Positions 10,501 to 16,173 are shown, counted from the stretch's first letter. The stretch is 27,215 nucleotides of DNA from an uncultured Christensenella sp. (GCA_910578245.1 CAJTPC010000018.1:1-27215); one strand, 5' to 3'. The notes: generated from the letters alone by a model not told the origin. Made by a program: numbers and translations.

Positions 10501-12098
10501 TTATTTAGCGCGTTGGTTGCGCCGCGCTTTCTCTCATAAGCCTTCCATACTCCGCCTATGTTGCTACGGCAACGAACAAAAATATTGATATTTTCATACT
10601 TTGACATTCCGTCAAATACTTTGTATATTTCACTATCCGCTTCGTCAACTTGACTTTTTGACGACTTCAAATCGACAAGCAAACTATACTCTAGCATTTT
10701 ATCTTTATTTGTAAACGCCAAATTAAGCAAGTTGTCGCACGCTTCCTTGGCTTGCTCAACCGATGCAATATATTCGCACTTAACGACAAGCGTCTTGCCT
10801 TCCTTTGGCAATTCCTTGTAGTTCATAGAGGCTACACTTCTCGACGGTAAAATAATATCCACTATCAGAGCGACTACAAATCGCGCAAGCGGTATTGAAG
10901 CAAAGAACATTATCACGCCTACTCCAACCATATATTTCCAAGAAGGAAGAAATATTATACTAAGCGTAGTCAATGCAATCGACAACAGCGCAACGACACT
11001 CGCGTATAATCTTTGGTCGGGTTTAGTAGTGGGTTTTTGTAGAATCTGTGGCGCTAACGAATGCAAATCGGCTTTTATAGCATAACGATAATCATATATT
11101 ATCTCCCCAAAGTGCACTCCGAATTTCTTACTTAATTTAATTGCGCTCTTAGCTACCGACCTCTCGCTTGCCCCATACAAAGCGGACAGCTTGCCTATCG
11201 CCGACATATATGCGTACTGAGAGCAAATATCCATCTCCTTGAATATATCGTCTTGCGCCATAATAGAATATATTGAACATTGTTCAATAATGAATTTGTC
11301 GTCAAAAATATCTTTGAGCGCTTTTATAGACGTAATACAATTTGAGATAGACACGCTCATGTCTACAAGATTATTTGAAAAACTTACGTCAATATTATCA
11401 AGATTTATATCGTTGATTTTGTAAAAATATTTTTCGTCAAGATATTTGCCGAAGTGCTTGAAAAAATACAAATACGCATCGTATTTGCAAAGTCTTTTTA
11501 CCGGCTCCACATCCCTTTGGGCATGGCTCTTTAGCCTCTCCATTTTGGTAATTTGCTTGGCAATAATCGAAATTTTCTCTATCAAAGCATAGTCAAGCGC
11601 CTTTTTAAGATTAAGCGTTTCTTCATAATGCAAAGGCGTACAACTGTTAAAAAGCGATATTCCTTTTGCTATATGAGCTTTGTCTAAAAAGCAATTGCTA
11701 GAAGATACCAAAAATCTCGCAAGCTGAATAATACGCACGTTGTTTTTTTTGTGCGTAAGTCTGGTAAACGCCTTATAATCGCTCTGCTTTACGTCTATAG
11801 TAGTTGCGTAATAATTCTCGTATAGCCACCTCTCAGCTTCGTACAAAGGCTCGTTTTGAGATGCTTTTTTAAGAACAATTTTATATGCTCGCTTAATTTT
11901 TCTTAAATATAGGTTGATATTCGGCATAGAACCGACACTTTCGCCGCTTCTCATACCAAGCGCTAATATCTTTATGTTATCTTCAAAATCCTTGTCGCTC
12001 ATAGACAAAGAATAAGCGTCGCCCTTATGACCTCTTCTTGACATAAGAATAGTAACTATCAATAATATAAACAAAACAAATATAATCGCGTACAACAT
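4524..12098 (-). CDS. Cyclic beta-1,2-glucan synthase-like protein (NdvB/ChvB/Cgs family)
   Basis: A 2524-residue membrane enzyme with the layout of cyclic beta-1,2-glucan synthases, somewhat shorter than the roughly 2800-2900 residues of proteobacterial Cgs/NdvB. In order: an N-terminal membrane segment (2-18); paired membrane segments (about 363-412); a GT84 glycosyltransferase (about 420-690) with DED (560-562), SHDIVEG (about 657-663) and RQNRWQRGD; more membrane segments (about 700-766 and 840-883); a transglycosylase (GH189-type) region with TSPTNIGF (about 935-942), VDSGN (about 1000) and SHHQGM (about 1236); and a C-terminal GH94 phosphorylase-like part with GFRDQLQD (about 2068), WWHGDCFGVRTHITDD and GGGDWNDAL (about 2197-2205), which contains the general acid. 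By analogy it polymerises UDP-glucose into beta-1,2-glucan, cyclises it and trims the chain length. No epimerase, transporter or modifying gene is adjacent. It has no SD and is probably leaderless. Confidence 0.9.
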   Translation of the reverse strand: MLYAIIFVLFILLIVTILMSRRGHKGDAYSLSMSDKDFEDNIKILALGMRSGESVGSMPNINLYLRKIKRAYKIVLKKASQNEPLYEAERWLYENYYATTIDVKQSDYKAFTRLTHKKNNVRIIQLARFLVSSSNCFLDKAHIAKGISLFNSCTPLHYEETLNLKKALDYALIEKISIIAKQITKMERLKSHAQRDVEPVKRLCKYDAYLYFFKHFGKYLDEKYFYKINDINLDNIDVSFSNNLVDMSVSISNCITSIKALKDIFDDKFIIEQCSIYSIMAQDDIFKEMDICSQYAYMSAIGKLSALYGASERSVAKSAIKLSKKFGVHFGEIIYDYRYAIKADLHSLAPQILQKPTTKPDQRLYASVVALLSIALTTLSIIFLPSWKYMVGVGVIMFFASIPLARFVVALIVDIILPSRSVASMNYKELPKEGKTLVVKCEYIASVEQAKEACDNLLNLAFTNKDKMLEYSLLVDLKSSKSQVDEADSEIYKVFDGMSKYENINIFVRCRSNIGGVWKAYERKRGATNALNNALISGNWQEFCYVLKSQEKPKFVLLLDEDNTLMPGAIKRAVNTMLHPLNAKYTLLTFSSRYKLSSLSTPWTKRYVLDSGVDSYCNYGDFYYKISGNAIYCGKGIYRLDEYVEKLQGKLPDGKILSHDIVEGAIVSAGSLSVPTYEDAPTGLVSHVVRQNRWQRGDILLFPYIFSKKVTQPFYKYVMAYNIVKTILPICQFILLSMLILTGQLWLLLPFAISFAGIYLIRFGLCLNALNYGKRMRYVLEQFLGEAGEMIFDFLTLPFEAVQSVLLWLKMLFKLTFDRKNLLEWKTFYSTQRGNTLSKHIGLVLPSCILSIVLAGIFYNNIIYLVYIAIFVVFIFTTYILSIKRDVSKELKTQDKEFLRTLANDTLRYFEKNMNEKSLICDNYQVFPKRGANSFTSPTNIGFALLSIICAHKLEKISQEEALQKLKDQVELIESLEKFEGHLYNWYSLATQKPLYPYFVSSVDSGNFIASLITLKAYVKNIDKELHFRVEKLIEDCNFDALFDSSKSKFFIGYNKDQNKFEGHYDMLASEARTLCYIASAIKGNTAYFNGLSRNIVKLKGNTLVSWSGTAFEYLMPQIFLSDCDRSLLTKSCHNIIDIMVKSKCNDVWGISESCYFEFNEENSYKYLAFGVSRISLSASKDRCVISPYSSALTLKYTPAKAVKNLRKLADMGLKNSMGMYEAIDFTNGKNIVATLMSHHQGMLLCSIVNALFDDYFVKLFMSDHAMAGGKLMLEEKIPTSKSKSTKRFDAVYDAKASNGYSRIGECGGFPIVNALTNGHYSVVGNSNGGGYSFAKGKYIDKFSSDIYENKGSFFYINDGKELYCPTYAPMYKHKCQYSFSPFENKFVNLEKNCQMSVFIPQHINCEVRKITLTNNDDFIKKYTCGFCGELALNDFGGMTSHPAFNDMFVSTSYDERLDSLIAKRSARSFHGDCYASLTVLGVEKLKYESNLANFIGREGRFDCPKIFNSNKNDGVSVGDVLNPCLGFVGDISVNPGESKIVYCVIAYDNDLGALKNNIEQIRSTDFAKYAYESAKLTALSKTYKYQLNEKISDLICRLSTRVLYAPYDREKLSEISSNYTDVLPMSLDRAGKYIYFCYYNQDEKLKNLIYSVIYMNMTSIKCNLVISYVAEERKNEHVLKSFIELTHIGDLLSLNCFRFLNVEGMDAGVIEEIKRNAFIVLDSIPKKGEKSEDNFSCVTIPILEKGENISKMSSIFSPLNANIVKPCSAGGFDAEGNYIVTSTTHLPFSNVICGEKGGFVVTQNGGGFDYFENSNLNRVTKFENNPIFDTPCEEVYVDIVGMHRLNKLNKGGYVKHGIGYTQFCGNINQVEYLVEEGIIKDGKGKFVKIKLSKEKGNIDTQVLFSLNAMLGDLPINQMLFDEQIDNKTIKVTNVFNNQRVFVKCDVDAKLLPSKASFKTLGGEVYLSEYNGDCNLASHALLTRKLSGRVIEINFVISNEYSFISSLKLENINDYILEQRYKFADLNKFELCSKDKNLDLLFNKWLAYQVVSSRINGRCGYYQAGGAIGFRDQLQDMLTMLYIDTERVKNHILLSAQHQYIEGDVQHWWHGDCFGVRTHITDDRLFLPLLTFEYIDFTGDSSILNSIQKYLVSSPLEERAESRLEVPQKSSLGESLLSHIKRAIDATLKYGERGLLLIGGGDWNDALNEIGMHNKGESVWLSMLALHVLRKFVKYLDFDRRQEYLAHIENLQLALDKCVKDGYFMRATTDYGEELGVKGNSRFAKDILCQSWSVIASVSSKSVQNTALQSVADLIDVEAKIIKLLWPAQSKETYYGYISSYPKGVRENGGQYTHASTWYVKAVAMNDAVIDVGGKKYTAHDFLEMLNPIAKNSTQKGAAIYKGEPYVLAGDVYSNQDNYGRMGWSWYSGSASILYDTIIRDFLGIIIQGKVMSFTRPKLRDWQRMKVTYRYKGSVYSIEFDEDKEDCIELQGVKIKGDTAITLEEDAGKKSVKVLFASVRSTNE
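11272..11288. repeat. 17-bp palindrome inside the glucan synthase gene
   Basis: ATTGAACATTGTTCAAT has arms ATTGAAC/GTTCAAT around a 3-nt centre. It differs at one central base from the core of the hairpin at 12566-12596. It lies in coding sequence, so it may be chance. Confidence 0.5.
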
Positions 12099-12104
12099 AC
12101 GTTA

Positions 12105-12134
12105 ATTATTGTCACGATTCGGTGATTTAATCAA
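12105..12134 (-). promoter_or_regulatory. Glucan synthase promoter, predicted leaderless start
   Basis: On the minus strand: -35 TTGATT (12129-12134), 18-nt spacer, -10 AATAAT (12105-12110), then 6 nt (TAACGT) to the ATG at 12098. It is weaker than the other promoters listed here but has the same -10 to ATG spacing. It follows directly on the T-rich tail of the rnpB terminator. Confidence 0.6.
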
Positions 12135-12140
12135 TATAAT

Positions 12141-12170
12141 AATAAAAAATACGCCAACGTTGGCGTATTT
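12141..12170 (-). terminator. Intrinsic terminator of rnpB
   Basis: A perfect 24-bp palindrome (12147-12170, core TACGCCAACGTTGGCGTA) is followed on the minus strand by TTTTATT. It begins 2-3 nt after the closing strand of RNase P helix P1. Confidence 0.9.
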
Positions 12171-12171
12171 G

Positions 12172-12499
12172 TACAAGACAGTCTATAAGCCGAGTTCTGT
12201 ATTGGACTATCATCTGTCTAGACGCAGCGTTACCGTTGCGTTCAAGCGATTTTGCGACTGGCAGGCTACCGTAGCGTCGCGTTCTCTTGCATCAAGTGGG
12301 GTTTACATGGCTCTTTAAGTTACCTTAAAGACGGTGGGCTCTTACTCCGCCTTTCCATCCTTACCTATATTGCTATAGGCGGTCTATTTCTGTTGCACTT
12401 TCCTTCAAGTCGCCTTGACCGGTAATTAGCCGGCACTCTGCCTTGTGATGCTCGGACTTTCCTCATACCTTACGGTCTGCGATAGTCTGGCTGTCTTGT
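12172..12499 (-). ncRNA. rnpB: RNase P RNA, bacterial type A
   Basis: This is the catalytic RNA of RNase P, which trims tRNA 5' leaders. On the minus strand the conserved blocks occur in order: GAGGAAAGTCCGAG (12464-12451), GGAAAGTGCAACAGAAA, GTAAGGATGGAAAGG, a GTAAGAGCCCACCG segment, AGATGATAG, and ACAGAACTCGGCTTATAG (12200-12183). Helix P1 forms from ACAAGACAG at 12499-12491 and CTGTCTTGT at 12181-12173, which sets the ends. The block order fits type A rather than the Bacillus type B. The promoter predicts a start at 12499-12500, matching the P1 boundary. About 328 nt, slightly compact for the class. Confidence 0.97.
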
Positions 12500-12505
12500 T
12501 AGTTG

Positions 12506-12534
12506 ATTATACCACTTAAAACATACGCTGTCAA
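12506..12534 (-). promoter_or_regulatory. rnpB sigma-A promoter
   Basis: A perfect consensus promoter on the minus strand: -35 TTGACA (12529-12534), 17-nt spacer, -10 TATAAT (12506-12511). The predicted start at 12499-12500 coincides with the 5' strand of helix P1. Confidence 0.95.
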
Positions 12535-12540
12535 GCGTAT
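12523..12540. repeat. Palindrome centred on the rnpB -35 box
   Basis: ATACGCT-GTCA-AGCGTAT is a perfect inverted repeat with 7-bp arms. On the minus strand it reads ATACGC-TTGACA-GCGTAT, so the -35 hexamer is its centre. It could be an operator or a coincidence. Confidence 0.7.
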
Positions 12541-12565
12541 ATTCTATAGCAACTACTCAAGCCGA

Positions 12566-12596
12566 AACAAGCATTGAACAGTGTTCAATGCTTGTT
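12566..12596. repeat. 14-bp perfect stem-loop between sigK and rnpB
   Basis: The inverted repeat AACAAGCATTGAAC / GTTCAATGCTTGTT has a 3-nt centre. It lies 64 nt downstream of the sigK stop and upstream of the rnpB promoter, where a terminator would be expected. On the minus strand only a T3 run follows, so it is a poor classical terminator; it might be a weak terminator, an mRNA-stabilising 3' hairpin or a protein-binding site. The rest of the gap (12597-12660) holds nothing I recognise. Confidence 0.75.
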
Positions 12597-12660
12597 CTTG
12601 TATTGCGTTCAATTTTAAGTACACAGCGAAATCCCTTGCTAATATCTTATTATGATATAG

Positions 12661-13362
12661 CTACATCGTTATACCTCCTTTCGACATATAAGTTTTTAGT
12701 TTTTTCAACACCTTTGTTTCAATTCTCGATACGTACGACCTTGAGATGCCAAAGGCCTTTGCTACTTGCTTTTGCGTCAAAGGCGTTCTGCCCTCCAAAC
12801 CGTAGCGCATTGCTATAATTTGATACTCCCTATCGTCGAGTTGACCTTTGACTACTTGCATAAGTTTTTCAGCAACGCACTTGCTTTCGACCATTCCTAT
12901 TACGCTTTCTTCATCCTGACTTATCAAATCTATGAGCGTAACCTCGTTGCCTTCTTTGTCATAACTGACAGGTTCATATAGCGACTTATTACCTAAATTC
13001 TTTTTGTTGGCTCTCCAAGTCATTAGTATCTCATTCTCAATACACTTAGCCGCATACGTTGCGAATTGCGTCCCCTTTTCCGGCGAATATGTATTTATTG
13101 CCTTGACAAGTCCGATTGACCCTACGCTAATCAACTCGTCATTGTCGTGATAATTTGAATACTTCTTGGCAACGTGAACGACAAGTCGCATATTGTGTTT
13201 TGCAAGTTCTTCCCTAGCATCCTTATTACCCGCATACATTTGCTCTAATAGTTCTTTTTCCTTTTGAGGGTCAAGAGGTTTGGGAAAGGCATTTTTACTG
13301 TTGACATAACCGCTAAAAAATAAGACATTACTTAATAGCGCCAATAATCCTGATAAAATCAT
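12661..13362 (-). CDS. sigK: Sporulation sigma factor sigma-K (pro-form)
   Basis: A 233-residue sigma-70 family factor closest to sigma-K, the late mother-cell sigma of sporulation. It begins with a hydrophobic pro-sequence (residues 1-18, MILSGLLALLSNVLFFSG) followed by YVNSKNAFPKPL, matching the Bacillus pro-sigma-K cleavage region; processing by a SpoIVFB-type membrane protease would release the active factor. Region 2 includes DELISVGSIGLVKAINTY and FATYAAKCIENEILM; the region 4 helix-turn-helix is TQKQVAKAFGISRSYVSRIE. The gene is continuous, with no skin-type insertion. The ATG has an AGGAG SD. A sigma-E-like promoter lies just upstream, as expected from the sporulation cascade. Confidence 0.95.
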   Translation of the reverse strand: MILSGLLALLSNVLFFSGYVNSKNAFPKPLDPQKEKELLEQMYAGNKDAREELAKHNMRLVVHVAKKYSNYHDNDELISVGSIGLVKAINTYSPEKGTQFATYAAKCIENEILMTWRANKKNLGNKSLYEPVSYDKEGNEVTLIDLISQDEESVIGMVESKCVAEKLMQVVKGQLDDREYQIIAMRYGLEGRTPLTQKQVAKAFGISRSYVSRIETKVLKKLKTYMSKGGITM

Positions 13363-13389
13363 AAAAGCTCCTAAATTATTCGTTACAAT

Positions 13390-13419
13390 AATTTATGAGC
13401 TTTATCGACAAATTATGAT
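13390..13419 (-). promoter_or_regulatory. Candidate sigma-E promoter of sigK
   Basis: On the minus strand ATCATAAT (13412-13419), a 14-nt spacer and CATAAATT (13390-13397) each match the Bacillus sigma-E consensus (KTCATATT, CATACAMT) at 6 of 8 positions. The predicted start leaves a leader of about 20 nt with the SD. Sigma-E control of sigK is known in Bacillus. Confidence 0.55.
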
Positions 13420-13431
13420 GTTATATTTGAC

Positions 13432-14249
13432 CTAAAAACCCTCTTGAGAGTCTTCTTTCCTTAAAACTTCGTCTGCTTCTTTAATAAATTTATCGGTTTC
13501 AACAATACTTGCCTTGTTATTGCCGATTACGGCAAACACTATTGGATCACCTACCTCATAAATTTTTGGGGAAATGCCGTATAGGTCTTTCCATCCGCTT
13601 CAATCAAAACTCTAAAGGTCACATTCTTTCTCTCTGCGATATTCATAGCGCTTGATATCATACATGCTTTGACTTCTCCGCAAAGCATTTGACTTTTGCT
13701 AATATCTACTTGGGCTTTCGTTGATTTTCTTTCCTTTACTTTTGCAAAAATCAAAACCGAAAACATCGATCCTACCAAAACGCAAACGCATGTTATTATG
13801 CCTGCAGTCATTTGCTTAATGGAAAAAACAAAAATTAATATAAAATCAATTATCAAAAAGCTAAAAAACAACCCGCCTAATGCTACCTGCTTAGGAGAAG
13901 AATACTTATAAGCATTGTTTGTCTGTTTAATAACGTTGTCTACTTTTTTCGTTATGCTTTTATTACCGCTCGAAGACACAATCTTTCTATTTGTTTTGAA
14001 ATCTCTTTCTTCTTCACTTAGTCCTGCGTTATCAGAATACTTGTCATTTTCCGAGAGTTTTCCCGTAGCGTTCATAATGACACCAACTATAACCAACACT
14101 AAAATAGTTGCAGGAAGTCCTATAAACAAGGTTAGCACGCTAGCTCGTAATATCTGCTCATTTACTTTAATAGCTCCGGCAATAAAAAGCGCAACGCCAA
14201 CCAATATAGGAATAATTGTTATTAAACATAATTTTTCGAACTTTTTCAT
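13432..14249 (-). pseudogene. Unknown membrane protein, reading frame broken by a -1 frameshift
   Basis: I do not recognise the family. The first frame starts at ATG 14249 (SD AGGGGG; a TTG at 14267 is less likely) and stops at 13551, giving 232 residues. It has two N-terminal membrane segments (about 8-25 and 34-60), a charged polar stretch (62-120), two more membrane segments (about 123-145 and 150-170), then a soluble beta-rich tail ending FPQKFMR. After CCCC-AAAAA (13571-13563) the -1 frame stays open to a TAG at 13432-13434 and encodes PKIYEVGDPIVFAVIGNNKA and further charged residues, about 45 codons that continue the soluble domain. One missing A, a sequencing or assembly error, or tRNA slippage would explain it. 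The joined product would be about 270 residues. Its only visible context is lying between nrdR and sigK. Confidence 0.75.
13434..13451 (-). terminator. Weak terminator-like hairpin at the end of the frameshifted gene
   Basis: ACTCT-CAAG-AGGGT (with one G-U pair) is followed on the minus strand by four to five T. The 5-bp stem overlaps the restored stop codon. Confidence 0.35.
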
Positions 14250-14358
14250 AATCCCCCTAGTATTCAACAGTTGAAATTACAAATTCTACCGCTCAAATCA
14301 TACCGTCAATATAAAATATAGTATAGAAAAAATCAAGCAAATACCTTAAACAATGAAT

Positions 14359-14382
14359 ATAGCGCATTTGATAATACGCTAT
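14359..14382. repeat. Hairpin downstream of nrdR
   Basis: ATAGCG / CGCTAT arms (6 bp) with a 12-nt loop, in the 14268-14419 gap between nrdR and the frameshifted gene. No T-run follows on the minus strand, so it is not a typical terminator. The same arm sequence occurs in the hairpin before sigG at 16153-16173. No convincing promoter could be fixed in this gap, although several AT-rich -10-like hexamers occur. Confidence 0.45.
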
Positions 14383-14419
14383 TTCAAATCAATATTTTTA
14401 ATATTAAACACATATGAAG

Positions 14420-14887
14420 CTATTTCTCAGTATTTTTATCTTTGAGTATGGTATTGATTTCGCTCAGCCAACTTTCAATATCCTTAAACTCTCTATATAC
14501 TGCCGCAAATCTTACGTATGCAACCTCATCTATTTCCTTTAGTCCTTCCATTACGTACTCTCCTATCTGAGCAGACGTAATTTCGTCATTGAGATTATTT
14601 TGAATCTTTCGTTCTATATCCTCAACAAGCCTATCGATTCTAATCATAGGTACGGGACGCTTCTCGCACGCTCTCAATATGCCCGCTTTGAGTTTGGCTG
14701 AAGAAAACTGTTGTCGCGCTCCGTTTTTCTTTACTACCATTATTGGCGTCATCTCTATGGTTTCATAAGTGGTAAATCGCTTTCCGCACTTCATGCACTC
14801 TCTACGCCTTCTAATAGAGCTTCCGTCCTCATTTTGACGGGAATCTACGACTTTGCTGTCAACGCAACCGCAATAACTGCACTTCAT
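14420..14887 (-). CDS. nrdR: Transcriptional repressor NrdR
   Basis: A 155-residue NrdR, the ATP-cone repressor of ribonucleotide reductase genes. The N-terminal zinc ribbon uses Cys3, Cys6, Cys31 and Cys34 (MKCSYC and ECMKC), with the family motif VVDSRQNEDGSSIRRRREC between them. The ATP-cone follows (about 48-138), beginning PIMVVKKNGARQQFSSAKL and including YVRFAAVYREF. Length and ends are normal for the family. The ATG at 14887 has an AGAGGTGAG SD. It follows the ylmC-like gene, an arrangement common in Clostridia, but has its own sigma-A type promoter. No reductase gene is in the window. Confidence 0.98.
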   Translation of the reverse strand: MKCSYCGCVDSKVVDSRQNEDGSSIRRRRECMKCGKRFTTYETIEMTPIMVVKKNGARQQFSSAKLKAGILRACEKRPVPMIRIDRLVEDIERKIQNNLNDEITSAQIGEYVMEGLKEIDEVAYVRFAAVYREFKDIESWLSEINTILKDKNTEK

Positions 14888-14907
14888 ATCTCACCTCTAA
14901 GAATATT

Positions 14908-14922
14908 CTATAATAATTATAG
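14908..14922. repeat. 15-bp inverted repeat over the nrdR -10 box
   Basis: CTATAAT-A-ATTATAG has 7-bp arms and a 1-nt centre; it covers the -10 and the likely start site. It could be an operator, but AT-rich promoters often form such repeats and it does not clearly match the NrdR box. Confidence 0.4.
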
Positions 14923-14945
14923 TACAACGTCTTATGATTTGTCTA
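14916..14945 (-). promoter_or_regulatory. Sigma-A promoter of nrdR
   Basis: On the minus strand: -35 TAGACA (14940-14945), 18-nt spacer, -10 TATAAT (14916-14921). The predicted leader is about 22 nt and carries the SD. The rest of the 14888-15023 gap shows nothing further. Confidence 0.7.
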
Positions 14946-15023
14946 ATATTTTTACTAAGAATACTACATATAGAGATTTTTAGGATAAAAACTTCTTAAA
15001 TTACCTATTCACTGACATGTCAA

Positions 15024-15284
15024 TTAGCAATCTGCAGGAGCAATTTCGCCTTTAAGTTCGACAAGAATAGTATCTTCGCCTATCTTTACAATACAGCGCC
15101 ACGGAATAAATATACTGTCGCCTGCCGAAAGACTTTTTATGAATTTCTTATCACCCGGAACTATAATACCCAAGATTTGTCCGTGAGAATTGAAATTGAT
15201 GTCGATGACGTGTCCCAATTTCTTGCCGTCGCAAATATTGACTACGACTTTGTCTCTTAAAATACAAAACGATAAATCTGCCAT
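15024..15284 (-). CDS. ylmC: YlmC/YmxH family sporulation-associated protein (PRC-barrel)
   Basis: An 86-residue single-domain PRC-barrel protein with the family pattern: LRDKVVVNICDGKKLGHVIDI, then GIIVPG and IFIPWRCIVKIGEDTILVEL. YlmC/YmxH proteins are small, conserved in endospore formers and of unclear molecular role. In Bacillus ylmC also lies just downstream of sigG, so both context and sequence support the call; YmxH is the paralogue it could be confused with. The ATG at 15284 has an AGAGGTGA SD. The upstream region carries a sigma-E-like promoter rather than a sigma-A one, in keeping with sporulation-time expression. Confidence 0.88.
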   Translation of the reverse strand: MADLSFCILRDKVVVNICDGKKLGHVIDINFNSHGQILGIIVPGDKKFIKSLSAGDSIFIPWRCIVKIGEDTILVELKGEIAPADC

Positions 15285-15300
15285 ACTTCACCTCTGATAG

Positions 15301-15329
15301 ATTTTATTCTACAAAAAGTAAAATATGAC
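15301..15329 (-). promoter_or_regulatory. Candidate sigma-E promoter of the ylmC-like gene
   Basis: On the minus strand GTCATATT (15322-15329) is a perfect match to the sigma-E -35 consensus KTCATATT. After a 13-nt spacer comes AATAAAAT (15301-15308), a 6 of 8 match to CATACAMT. No convincing sigma-A promoter was seen in the 15285-15370 gap. Confidence 0.55.
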
Positions 15330-15370
15330 AGATTTTTAATAACTTATTTTATTGTACTAAATTGTCCATA

Positions 15371-16135
15371 TTATAGGCACTGTTTTATTATACCCAAAGC
15401 ATTCTTCTCCAAGCGACTGACCTGAGCCTGTGATATGCCTATGCTTTTAGATATTTCCATTTGTGTTTTGCCGACGTAATATCTCAAATTCAAGACTTGT
15501 CTTTCTCTCTCCGGCAAATTAGCAATTGCTTCTCTTATAGCAAGATTTGTCGACCATATCTCTTCGCTTTGCGTACTGTCGCCTATTTGTTCCATCAACA
15601 ACAATCCATCGTCGCCGTCGCTATATACTCGCTCTTGGAGCGATATCGTATCGCTTACAGCGTCAAGAGCGCACACTACGTCTTTTAGCGGAACGTCGAT
15701 TTCTTCGGCAATCTCAAGCATTGTTGGCGAGGTACTGTTCTTTAATTCAAAATCTTCCTTTGCTTTCAATGCTTTATAAGCTATATCTCGCATACTTCTG
15801 CTTACTTTTATTCCTGAACCGTCTTTGATAAATCGTCGAATTTCGCCCGTTATCATAGGAACCGCGTAAGTCGAGAATCTTACGTTAAACTTGGGATCAA
15901 ATCCATCGATAGCTTTCATTAATCCTACAACGCCCACTTGGAATAAATCATCGCTGTTGGCGCGCGAGGAAAATCTTTGAACCATTGACAATACCAGTCT
16001 AAGATTAGCTATGACAAGCTCGTCTTTTGCGTCTTTATCTCCCTCTTTAGCCTTTAGTAAAAGTTCAGAACACTCCGCCTGCGTAAGTTTGGGCAAAGAC
16101 TTAGTATCAATGCCGTTTATAACAACTTTTCTCAT
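15371..16135 (-). CDS. sigG: Sporulation sigma factor sigma-G
   Basis: A 254-residue forespore sigma factor. The N-terminus VVINGIDTKSLPKL matches the sigma-G-specific segment of Bacillus (VEICGVDTSKLPVL). Region 2 contains NLRLVLSMVQRF, DDLFQVGVVGLMKAIDGF and FSTYAVPMITGEIRRFIKD; region 4 has GKTQMEISKSIGISQAQVSRLEKNAL. No pro-sequence is present, as expected. It is the third gene of the spoIIGA-sigE-sigG cluster, 126 nt after sigE, with an AAGGAGG SD. A hairpin precedes the SD. A possible forespore-type promoter (TGAATA, 17 nt, AATAATA on the minus strand) is too weak for me to call. Confidence 0.97.
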   Translation of the reverse strand: MRKVVINGIDTKSLPKLTQAECSELLLKAKEGDKDAKDELVIANLRLVLSMVQRFSSRANSDDLFQVGVVGLMKAIDGFDPKFNVRFSTYAVPMITGEIRRFIKDGSGIKVSRSMRDIAYKALKAKEDFELKNSTSPTMLEIAEEIDVPLKDVVCALDAVSDTISLQERVYSDGDDGLLLMEQIGDSTQSEEIWSTNLAIREAIANLPERERQVLNLRYYVGKTQMEISKSIGISQAQVSRLEKNALGIIKQCL

Positions 16136-16152
16136 AATAGCCTCCTTTGCAT

Positions 16153-16173
16153 ATAGCGATACTTAAACGCTAT
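16153..16173 (-). promoter_or_regulatory. Hairpin in the sigG leader
   Basis: ATAGCG / CGCTAT (6 bp, 9-nt loop) ends about 6 nt upstream of the sigG SD. In Bacillus subtilis a leader hairpin is known to lower sigG translation; a similar role here is inference from position. Confidence 0.5.

Noticed and set aside
12574..12588. LexA-type operator in the palindrome TTGAACAGTGTTCAA
   Set aside because: Firmicute LexA boxes have GAAC and GTTC separated by 4 nt; here the separation is 3 nt, and neither neighbour is a typical SOS gene.
12661..12678. GGAGG followed by ATG-TAG at the end of sigK, like a minimal leader ORF
   Set aside because: It is within the sigK coding end, nothing translated follows, and chance is the simplest explanation.
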